Assembly: GCA_036924285.1 (NCBI GenBank)
Contig: JAYKYS010000009.1
Span: 3,348,001 to 3,412,000 of the forward strand
Length of the DNA stretch: 64,000 nt
Reading direction: 5' to 3'
DNA from: Asterella californica
Taxonomy: Eukaryota > Streptophyta > Marchantiopsida > Marchantiales > Aytoniaceae
Shown here one piece after another: positions 54,621-64,000 of this stretch. The notes beneath the pieces are model-generated. The model was given only the letters and a program-made list of their open reading frames with translations. It had not been told where the DNA came from and made no database searches. Made by a program: the position numbers and the translations under genes. The number at the start of each line of letters is the position of its first letter. Positions within the stretch are counted from its first letter, which is position 1.

Positions 54621-57159
54621 ATGGATGGCAAGAGCGCTGCTGCTGTTACTTCTACGGCTGATGTATCTACGTCTACTGCAGCTCCTTCTGTAGCATCTGC
54701 AGCTACAACGACGTCTGTATCTGGTCTGGATACGGCTGAAATTCTGAAGACGCTTGCGGCCTTGGTCCAACAGCATCCGATCGTTGGAGGGGGTGAGTTG
54801 AAATCCACAAAAGCTTTGCAAGCGATAGTGAATAGGTGTGGAAGGTTTGAAGGAAGAGATATTTCTAGATATCTGCGTGAGTACCGAGGAGAGACGGAAC
54901 TAGTTAGAGTTACTGATGTTGAAATGATAGGTAGTTTTGAGGTAGCTGTCATTCATGAGTTGCGGGACCAAGTCAAGGATGTACAGAGAAGAAACCTAGG
55001 AATCTGGATGAGTTTTGAGCGATCTCTTTGAGAGGAGTTTCTTGAAGAAGATTCAGAGAGAGTTACTAGGAGGACGTTCTTAGACTGGGTTGAGCAGCAA
55101 CCTGGTCGTATGATGAGTCTGAATGAGATGTTGAGAGAGTTTGATCGGAGATATCGACAGCTCTCAACTCTTGAGAGAATAACCTTAGATGCTAGGAAAA
55201 CAGAGCTTTTCTTGCAAGCTACCGATGATGCTACGACAGATCGGTTAAGTTTTATGTTGGCCGATCGATCTGCTGAAGGAGGAGTTACTACTGATTGGGG
55301 AAGAGTCGAGGACGCTGTTGTTGTACTAACTAGACAGAGGAGGGGAAGAGTGGCTTTGAGAGGACGTCCGCTTGCAGAAGTGACCGCTCAACCTCGCACT
55401 GCTCCTCAAGTACAGCAACCTCTGGCTCTCGCTCCTAGACCTGTTGTACCGGCTGCAGTACCTTTGATACCAATGGTGCCAGTTCTTGCACAAAGGGCAC
55501 CGGTTCAGAGACCTGCAGAGAACCATGGACAGCAGAACCAGATCGAAGACTTGATTCGGCAGATGAGAGAACTGAAGGTGGAGTTAGCTGGCCTGCAGAG
55601 AGAGCAGCCACCGGAGTCTGCTGCTGCACGTCTAGGACGTGCTCCTGTTCATAGATGTATATGGTGTGACAGTCTTGATCATTTTCGTGGAGACTGTCAA
55701 GAGCTTACGGCTGCTTTGCGAGATGGTGTGGTTCGCTACCAGAACGGTAGGCTACATCTTTCTTCGACTGGAGAGCTGCTGAACACGCAGTTTGGACGAG
55801 GAGGCATGAGAAGTTTACCTCAGATCGCCGCAGCTGCAACTGTAAATGCATTGATGACACCACCGGTAATTCTGATGTATATGCCGGTCACATTGAAGTT
55901 TCTTCTAGTCCTATGTTGCTATATAGGACTACTGAGAAGAATACTACTCAAGTTCCTTCTGAAGTACTGAAGAGAAGAGCAGAAACTATACGTAAGGTCA
56001 CAGGGTGGAGAGATCCTGTGGACGATGCGTCTATCAAAGCATTCTTGGACGTGGATAGACACGTTCATTGGCAGGATGCTTCTGTGGAAGAAAAGAGGCG
56101 GCGAGAAGCCTCTGAACTAGATACTGGAGCTCCAGAGGAGATTGGAGATAGACGGAGAGTCACAAGGAGACGAGCGGCTCTTCTTGAAGACATCCCTTCT
56201 ACTTTTGCAGCTCCCCCACCTGCACCAGGTCCGATGGAGGACGTGCAGAGATCCCAGCATGAGCCAACGACTACTGTTAGGTGGTTTACTGCCCAAGAGA
56301 AAGAAAAGGGACCGGCTTACAAGTTGGCAGCAGACATAGAGACTTCTACGGATCTGAAGAGCATCTTGGAGCAGAGAATACTTGACGTGCGAATCGAGTT
56401 TTCTCTTCGGGAGGTTCTTGGTATTGCGAAGAGAGAGTTTCACGAACTGATCATCGACATCATCAAGCGGAAGAGACAGGTGATGTCTGAACAAGTAGAG
56501 AGTCAGATGATAGATGTAGTAGGAGCTTCTATTAATGATGCAGAATTCAGAAAGGTGCATTTTCAGGAGGCTGTTGATACAGAGTACCAACAAGAAGTGT
56601 TGGTTGCTGGTACCAACACTACAGAGTTTGATGATGAAGAAGCTGGCGACGAGAGTCCAGCTACTAATAGCGACTTCAGAAAGAGACACTGGGCTCGTGC
56701 TACGACTGCTACACGAGTTCACCTTGGGAGTTTGGAACCTGTTGCGGCTTTGGTTGATCACGGTTCAGAGATCAATATCATGTCACGAGAAGTGTATGAG
56801 AGAGGATAGTGACCTATCGAACTGAACCATGGTTGGGTGCTACGAGCTGCAAACAACTAGAAGGTGAGTTATACGGCGCTTGTCCCAACGTGAGAGTGAA
56901 GCTGGGTGATGTAGATCAGCACTTCTTCGTGCAGTCTTCTACTTCATATCCTGTGATTCTTGGTCAGCCTTATATCACTGCAGTTCGAATGGAGACGAAG
57001 GTGATGGATGATGGATCTCACTATGCTAGGATCCGTAGTCCAGATGATAGACGTTCTGTGCAGTTTCTGACCGTTCGTACGAATCACGAACGAAACAGAC
57101 AGACTTTGAGAGATTCTCCTATCTGTAGGAGTAAGGGTTTTCTGAAACCACTCTTGTAG
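54621..57159 (+). pseudogene. ORF1 of A2: gag-protease
   Basis: Start ATG 54621 (MDGKSAAAV). The gag domain is as in A1 (DISRYLREYRGETELV), with a knuckle CIWCDSLDHFRGDC at 55656-55697 and a protease ALVDHGSEINIMS whose Asp codon is 56756. It ends at the ORF1 stop TAG 57157-57159, which A1 shares. Lesions special to this copy: TGA 55029-55031 (A1 has CGA), a 1-nt deletion near 55867, and TAG 56807-56809 with a small deletion. Because A1 and A2 lesions fall at different codons, the family ancestor had one continuous ORF1. Gag assembles particles; the protease matures the polyprotein. Confidence 0.88.
57135..57141 (+). promoter_or_regulatory. Candidate -1 ribosomal frameshift site of A2
   Basis: GGGTTTT in phase with ORF1 (AAG GGT TTT), 15 nt before the ORF1 stop. 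The -1 frame has TAA immediately upstream and is open from GGG onward through ATG 57195 into RT. Same layout as A1. Confidence 0.6.
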
Positions 57160-60100
57160 GACGAGATACCAAGAGTGACGGATCTGCTACTACTATGATC
57201 TCGCTTGAGCAACATGTGGGATCACAAGAGGATGACGAAGAGGTTGCTCAAGATTCAGAGAATAGTTACACTATACATAGTTGGAAATCTGGTTTGATGA
57301 CTTTCAATTCTGATGATTGGAGTGAATTCACGCGTGTAGAGGATTTGGCTGAGAAGAGTAGAAGGCAGATGGAGAGGTATGCAGAAAATCTACGCTGTAC
57401 AGAAGTTCTGAGTGAAGATGAGATGATTTCTGGTGTTTACGAGGAGTTTGTAGGTGTACAGTCTTTTGTTCGTTGGCTGGATGATGTAGATAGGTTGATG
57501 GAGCAGATGGGAGGAAGGGTGGTGATCCCCATCCACTCTCGTAAAGTCTATGAGGAGGTTGTCGTGTGCTTACAATCTTGTCCTCATCCGAGATTGGAGA
57601 GTGGATGGAAGGATGCAATCTGCTGGTGTGGCTCTCGTGAAGAAGTAGAGGTTCACACCAAATACAAAACTGTAGCGAAGAAGGTGAAACCAATGGCGAC
57701 CCAGTTACATGTTGATTCACGACAGCAGATGGAGTTAGCGGCCACTAAGCTTGTACTGAGAGATCCTAAACATATAAGACACAAGTTTACTCAAGAGACA
57801 TTCGAGCAACTCCAGATAGGAGGGGGTGGCTTCTTGACTGAAGTGGAGAAACAAGCTTTTGAGCAGATGATAGTTAGCCATGGTAAGGCATTTTCTTTCT
57901 CAGCTGGAGAGATTATAGCTCCGATGGTTATCTTCACTGTTTCTCACGTACCTTGGGACTTGAAGCCGATTCCAGTTCCTCGTGCCTTGCTACCAAAGGT
58001 TATTGAGTTACTGAAGGAAAGGATGCGGATGGGTATTCTTGAACCATCTATGACTCCGTACTCTAGCCGATGGTTCACAGTACCTAAGAAGACAGGAGCT
58101 TTACGCTTCATCCAAGACTTACAGCCTGCTAACAACATCACGATTCGAAATGTTGGAATAGGACCTGTGGTTGATGAAGTAGCCGAGGCATTTGCTGGAA
58201 GATCTATCTATTCTATTGGAGATCTGTTTTCAGGTTATGATCAGTTTCAGCTTGCTTTGGAGAGTAGAGACTTGACTACCATGCGTACACCTTTGGAGTT
58301 GATGCGGATGTGTACTCTTACTCAGGGTACGACAAACTCAGTAGCTCATATGCAAAACGCGATGCATAAGGTGTTACGAGAGTTTGTACTTGAGGTTACT
58401 ATCCCATTTCTTGATGATATCCCCATGAAAGGTTGTCCGGTGGAGGACAAGGACGAAACTATGATTGCTGATGGTTGCAGAAAGTTCGTTGCAGACCACA
58501 TCCGAGATGTGGAGAAGATTCTGATGCGCTTGGAAGAGGTACACCTCACTCTGTCAGGTACCAAGTCTCATTTTGGAATGTCAGAGATTGTGGTGGTGGG
58601 TCATTTATGCAGTACTTTTGAAAGACGGCCGAACCTAGAGAAGGTAGATGTTATAGCAAGGATAGCAGACTGTACCAACATCATTGAGGTTTGACGATTC
58701 TTAGGAGCTTGTGTGTTCTTTCGCGTGAGTATTCCTCATTATGCACACATTGTCGAGCCTCTGTATGCACTTCTGAGAAAAGGGAAGAGGTTACTTGACG
58801 GCAAGAACATCATGAGACGATGGAGCAGTTGAAAGAGATTTTGAAGTCTCCACATGTACTAAGGAGACTTAACTATGAGAGCGGAAGACCTATCATACTG
58901 ACTGTTGATACGAGTCCAAAGGCGATTGGATGGATAGTTGGTCAAGAAGATGCAGATGGTGTGCGGTTTGTTTCTAGATTTGGAGCTCGAATCTTAACGG
59001 ATAGGCAACGTAACTATCCTCAAGTGAAGCGAGAGTTGTGGGGAGTTGTTACTGCTATGAAGGTAGATCGAGAGTTCTTGATAGGAGCTCGTGTGATACT
59101 AGAACAGACTGTTTGCCTTTGTTAGGTATGATAGCAAACTGTAATACTCCAGACATAGCAATGCTACGATGGATTGCTTATATCCGGAGCCTGAATCCTG
59201 AGCTGAAACATATAGCAGGGAAGGATAATTCAGTTGTAGATATGCTATCTAGAGCTCGTTATACAGAGGAGGATGAGATGATTGCAGAAGTCGGAGATGA
59301 AGAGAAGATAGACGTTTGGTGCCAAGTTGGTCAGCAGACTTCAGACTTGGAACCACTACCGTTCAAAGAGGAGTTCTACACGGAAAAGTTCCGCGATATT
59401 GGATACTATCTGAGTTCATTGTGTAGACGAGAAGGATGGAGTGACGTAGAGTTCAAGGAGATCAGACGAAAGGCGTACGGTTACCTTTTACGTGAAGGTT
59501 ATCTGTGGAAACGTTCGAAGAGAAGAGATGGGATGCTGGCTAGAGTAGTGGATGATCAACCGACGAAGCTGAATCTGCTGAAGGAGTTTCATGACACCTT
59601 GTGGGCTGGACACCGTGGAGTTTGGGCTATATACACGAAGATGAAGGAGCGATACTGATGGAAGGGTTTGTATCAAGACGTGGTGGATTTTGTTGGGTCG
59701 TGTTTGCACTGTCAGTTCTACTCCAAGGTCCGCTACAGAGATGGACTTGTGCCTACCTACCCACCTAGTATTCATTTTTCGTGGGTCCTTGATCTTGTGA
59801 TGATGCCGCCGGGACTATGGGGGATGCGCTACTTGGTGTTAGCTCGGGAAGATCTCTCCAACTACGTGGAGGGACGAGCACTACGGACGAAGATTACAGA
59901 GAACATATGTAGATTCGTGCTTGAAGATATCATCTGTCGCTATGGATCTGTTGGAAGACTACGAGCAGATAGGGGCGAGCTGAGAGGTGGAGAAGCGAAG
60001 GAGTTCTTTGCTCGTTATGGAGTAAAGCTTCGGCTTACTACTGCCATGAATCCAGAAAGCATTGGTAAGAGTGAACGAGGACACCCTTCTATTGTTCACG

Positions 60101-60770
60101 CTTTAGTAAAAGCATGTGATGGTAGGCCTAGAGAATGGCCGAGACTACTTCCATTTGCTTTATGGGCTGATAGAACTACACACTGTACCACGACTGGGTA
60201 TATGTCAGTTGAGCTTATGTTGGGGCAGAAGCCAATCATGCCTACTGAGGAGGACTTTCCTACGTGGGCTACGCTACCGTGGGAAGATGGTATAGATCAT
60301 ACTTCACTCTTTGCTTTACGAACTAGGCAGTTGGAGCGAAGTGAGGAGAATCTTGCTGAGGCGCAAGAGAAGCTGAAGGTGGCTCGAGTCAAAAACAAAG
60401 ACCGTTTCGACAAGACTCACCGACTACGACCAAAGCCAATACGTGTTGGTGATTGGGTTCTGGTGTATGATAGCACGCTGGAGAACCAGCATTCTACGCT
60501 TCGTAAGTTCTCGCGAAGATGGTTCGGGTCTTATGTTGTGTTAGATGTATATGAGAATGCCACTTATAGTTTACGTGAGTTAGATGGTACTCCTTTGAAC
60601 TATCTGTGGCTGGCAAACGAGTGAAGTTGTTCAAACAACGTGGAGGATCAGTAGATTTGTTCAACTTTCTGGAGTCTGAGCAGAGGATGCCAAGGGATGA
60701 AGACGACTCGGCTACTGAAGAGGCTGAGGCGGAGGAGAGTGACGATGAAGAAGAACAAACAGAAGACTGA
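57135..60770 (+). pseudogene. ORF2 of A2: RT-RNase H-integrase
   Basis: The -1 frame opens at 57135, first ATG 57195. RT motifs: SSRWFTVPKKTGALRFIQDL, DLFSGYDQFQLALESRDL, active site FLDD (58407-58418). About 7 codons present in A1 before the TVPH-type box are missing here (near 57908). RNase H: LTVDTSPKAIGWIVGQEDA. Integrase: HDTLWAGH, CLHC, WVLDLVMMP, RADRGELRG, NPESIGKSERGHPSIV and WFGSYVVLD. Lesions: TGA 58692-58694, frameshifts near 58790 and 59105, TGA 59656-59658 (Trp codon in A1), and a deletion near 60598. The consensus stop is at 60768-60770. Integrase is complete in content but not translatable here. Confidence 0.9.
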
Positions 60771-60799
60771 AGAGGTTGGCACATGTCGGAGGATGTGCA

Positions 60800-60816
60800 G
60801 GTTTGGAGGGGGTGGA
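60800..60816 (+). other. Polypurine tract of A2
   Basis: GGTTTGGAGGGGGTGGA directly before the 3' LTR start TGTCGTGATG at 60817. Confidence 0.85.
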
Positions 60817-62139
60817 TGTCGTGATGTGAATCATTTTACATTGTAAATAGTTCACCTCTCTGTCAAGCGTTAGTCTCTCTGAGTGAAGTTAGGACCTCAG
60901 AGAAATCGACACTGGAGGATGTTATATATTTTGAGTCTTAGTAGGTTGATTATCATGTTGATAGAGTTAAGTTCATGGGTTGTACTTACATGTCGTCCAT
61001 GCATGCTTCCTAGCGAGGTTAGGTTATCTTTCGGAATTACATGTCGTTTTACATGTCTTCGCATGTAGTTTAGGGGTTACGTTGGTACTTTAGGGGCTTG
61101 ACGTGGTAGCCTATGTATGAAATTAAGTCACCACGTGGTTTGGGACACAAAAGGACAGGAGAGTGGAGCTATGAACTCCCATTGGTCCAATTTTGTCTTT
61201 GTGTACTGCTAAACTTAGTAGTAGGGGTCTCAAGAGGAGTTCGAGCATTTGGTGAAGAGACTTCGAAATCTGAGAGCACAGGGAGATAGGGTTCGTCGTG
61301 CCAAGCACTGTCAGCGAAATTTTTGATCGATTTGGAGCAATAAAGGAGTTATGGCTGATTGAAGTTTGATTTGTGCCAGAATTGCAGCACTTCTGTTGAT
61401 TTTGGGGTTTTTGGTGTCAATCGCAGTAGATTTGAGAAAATCGCTTCAAACTTTCGTGGTCACGTTCACTGTCAGTAGGGCTACGACTGTCCCCAAATTT
61501 TCATGTTAATTGAGTGACTGAGTAATTCGAGGCGACCGCTGAAGTAGAGGGGGTCCGAAAAGCTCTCAATCTGGAACAGCAACTTCAGAGAGCGAGATCT
61601 GGAGTTCTGTGTACAATCAGGAAGCCCAACTTCACAGGAGTGTTCAGCAAGCTGTGTACTGCAAATCTTGTAAGAATCTTCAAAAGTGATCGAGCCAATT
61701 GTGTGTTCTAGGTCGAAATAGCTGTCTGGGTACCAGAAATTGCCGTAATTTCTCTGCTCAGAACGTTTCTGCCCATATCTCGACACTCTGATTTGATCTC
61801 AAGCTGAAACTTCGTGTGTATGGTCAGTAGGGCCTCATTTACATGTAGTAGGAGTTCTGAAGTCTGAACCATCGTATGTTTCTGATTCTGGACTGTTAAA
61901 GTTTGCTGTCTGATCTTATTACTACTAGTCTGACCTGATTTTTGCTTCCTGAACATACTGGAGGGTCCATTCGACCCGAGTGAGTGTTTGTAGTGTTTCC
62001 TTTTGATCTGAAGCCTACCTCTGTAGTAAGCAACCATAGCTTGAAGCCCAATGCTTCCCTGAGTAGACTGAACACAACCTTCAAGATCATATCACAGCCA
62101 GAAGGTTCCGCCCTTCCCAAGAAAACTCTCAACTCGACA
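60817..62139 (+). repeat. 3' LTR of A2 (1,323 bp)
   Basis: Starts TGTCGTGATG and ends CTCAACTCGACA at 62139, followed by TSD ACGT. It is the less rearranged of the A2 LTR pair. Outside the 5' LTR deletion the two LTRs differ at scattered positions, more than the A1 pair does, so A2 is the older insertion. Confidence 0.92.
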
Positions 62140-62143
62140 ACGT

Positions 62144-63871
62144 CCAGGCCGAACTAGTGTACTTGAGCACCCCAACAGGAGGGCATCTTACCCCCTTCTT
62201 CTGCTATCTGTACGTGTCCAAGAGGGACCTGAAGGAGAATCAGTTGGCCAAGTATGGACCAGCAGGACAGCGAGAGATGAAGGAAAAGACCTCGGAGGAA
62301 GAAGCCCGGATAACTGCCATGTCTTTCCCTCTCACTCTAGTGCCTTAGGCATGACCAAGTACTCAACAGAAGACGATTACGATGAGAGAAGATGACTCCA
62401 GCGACACAGAAGACACGTCGTCATTGAGGAAGATGGTACCTAAGAGTGTGCATCGGAAGAGTATATCTTTTTCGATCATCCACTCTTGATCCGAGTCGGT
62501 TCACAAGATGACACGTCCAGCACCAAGATCGCGAGGAAGACAGCTTATGCGATCACATTTAATCTTCCGAAGACTCCAAAAGCCAAAACATGGGTTGATG
62601 TGTTGATTGTGAGTAGAGGAAGCGCAGCGAAGAGGACTACTTCTACGGTGGAAAGAGAACTCCCACCTCGAAAGACATTGCGGGCAATGTCTTCTCGAGC
62701 GCAGAAGGAGAAGACCATGGTGGTGGAAGAGGTATCCATGCCTTTGGGAGACAGGGAAGCCACCGCAGATTGATTCGTGGACATGAACTTGTCTTCTGCG
62801 AGAAGACGGTTGGAAGAATTCAGCGCTTCTTCAGTTCAGAGATCCAGCCAGCGATGGAGTTGCTAAAGAAGCGCGTGATGGTTCAAGAGAAGTCACTGCA
62901 GCTTGGATTCGGTCTTCGAACCTTGTTGCAGCAGAGGAGATCCAGAAGCAGAAGCAGGAAGCTATGGAAGCCAACCTCCGCACCACAGAGAAGATGGCCA
63001 CAAAGTAAAAGGAGGAAGCTTCTGCTTCTGCCAAGGAGTTGGCATAGCTGAGGAAGAGCAACCAGGAGTTGCAAATGCGACTTTAGCAACGCGAGCATGA
63101 AGTTCTACGGATCAGGGGTAAGCTCACTGATCTCGCAGAAGAGAAAACAACTTGGAGTGCACTGCGGGAAACCGCGGAAGCCCAAGCTGCAAACGAGAAG
63201 AAGCAGCGAGTAGAAGCAAAAGCCCAAGCCAAGGAGATCATGGCACAAATGGGGGAGCGCTTCGGAAGAAGTTCAACTTCACTGCGAGAAGAAAGCTTCT
63301 GACCCTAGCTCGTGAATCGGATGACGCTTCCAGAGAAGTGTTGATGGACTGCAAGGAGAGCATGTTCCGCTACCTAGATCGGCAGATCGTGGACCTGAAG
63401 ACTCTTTACGGTCTTCTCTCAATCTCGTGCACTAGGACCAAGGATTGGGAAGGATCTCGACAGGGAAGAATTTGACCCCGCTGTCCACTTGGTGGTGACA
63501 GCGTTGGAAGTCGAAAAGAAGACAGAAGAAGCCCTAGAAGACAAGACGTCTTCTGGAAGACAAGAAGCAGAGGTGTCTTCCTAGGTGTTTAGAGTGGAGG
63601 AGGTGATTACCTCTGACCACTGTGAGGTCCCCCAGCTCCCACTGTCGAGCATGTGTCACAAAAGAGTCAAGAAGCACAGGTGGATTCAGCTTCCCAGGGA
63701 CCTCTTCTGACTTCTAAAGCCGTAACAGAAACCCACATGATGATTACTGAGGAGGATGTCATTTCAGCCACACCCGAGGTACCAGCAGGGCCACCCACGA
63801 TGTCAAAAGCCGAATTAGGATGTCAGACAGATGAGGAAGCCATGAGGATCATACTTGACGACTCGAAGTAG
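62144..63871 (+). pseudogene. LTR-embedded coiled-coil ORF, copy B5 (C-terminal three quarters)
   Basis: Picks up at the codon where A2 cut it, with GGHLTPFFCYLYVSKRDLKE (about 62176-62235). The Ser/Thr/Lys linker follows (62380-62700), then a broken coiled coil (about 62840-63240), ALRKKFNFTARRKLLTLARE near 63256, and the tail ISATPEVPAGPPTMSKAE to the stop at 63869-63871. Many frame changes; the oldest-looking copy. That domain order survives even here supports a real ancestral protein. Confidence 0.6.
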
Positions 63872-64000
63872 GTAGCAGAAGTAGTTAGCAATTAATCACC
63901 CTAGTTATTTTTGATAGGAATCAAAGTCTGCTATTTTAAGAGAGACAACTCTCATCTTATTTTTAGATGATTGTCCATGTGACAAGACAATTGTATAAAG
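62144..64000 (+). repeat. Family B LTR copy B5, third fragment (runs off the window)
   Basis: Continues B5 after the A2 insertion, aligning with about 18160-20000 of the 5' LTR, and runs off the right edge. After the ORF end at 63871 it still matches the noncoding tail of the LTR weakly (CTATTTTAAGAG block near 63930). Divergence from B2/B3 is clearly higher than between those two. Confidence 0.8.

Larger units (their letters stand above)
53489..62139 (+). mobile_element. Family A element, copy A2 (8.65 kb)
   Basis: LTRs 53489-54551 (1,063 bp, internally deleted) and 60817-62139 (1,323 bp), ends TGTCG...CGACA, 4-bp TSD ACGT (53485-53488 and 62140-62143), primer site, ORF1, ORF2, polypurine tract. 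It is the same family as A1 with similar internal proteins but visibly different LTR sequence in places, so a different subfamily. Coding is broken by several nonsense codons and small indels. It is inserted into the LTR-embedded ORF of family B copy B5. Confidence 0.93.

Overview
The window is built almost entirely of nested LTR retrotransposons. I found no host gene, tRNA, rRNA or CRISPR array. The host is most likely a land plant or close relative. The best element has an 18-nt primer-binding site of the plant Tat/Athila kind (21538-21555), reverse transcriptase (RT) and zinc-knuckle sequences of that plant Ty3/gypsy branch, and lies among other degenerate plant-style gypsy relics. I cannot name the species. 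Family labels A to D below are mine.

Family B (giant LTR). One structurally complete copy spans 15633-33597 on the + strand. It is about 18.0 kb and is flanked by a perfect 5-bp target-site duplication (TSD), CCTAA. Its LTRs are 5,887 and 5,192 bp, against an internal region of only 6,886 bp. Each LTR carries, in sense orientation, a long degenerate reading frame for a coiled-coil protein that is neither gag nor pol. Four more LTR copies lie in the window: solo LTRs at 8041-13886 (-) and 48412-52781 (-, TSD TGATG), a split copy at 34523-34942 plus 44229-47890 (-), and a split copy at 47891-48411, 52782-53488 and 62144-64000 (+). Family B LTR sequence covers somewhat under half the window. The internal region has gag, protease, RT and RNase H, but integrase is missing.

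Family A. Two complete but inactivated copies (34943-44228 on -, 53489-62139 on +) and one solo LTR (23229-24501 on -) all sit inside family B sequence. Their ends are TGTCG...CGACA and their TSDs are 4 bp, each with a central CG (ACGG, ACGT, CCGG). Gag-protease is ORF1 and RT-RNase H-integrase is ORF2 in the -1 frame. A GGGTTTT heptamer lies exactly where the -1 frame opens, which suggests programmed -1 frameshifting. The protease, RT and integrase motifs look more like fungal gypsy elements than the usual plant lineages.

Older layers. Element D (1-1530, -) runs off the left edge with an open gag and an initiator-Met-type primer site. Degenerate pol relics lie at 2560-3010 (-) and 3316-4480 (+). 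Element C (-) is a decayed gypsy element in pieces at 5480-8040, 13887-15632 and probably 33598-34522, split by two family B insertions. The order of events is C and D-type relics first, then family B insertions and solo-LTR formation, then family A insertions into family B.
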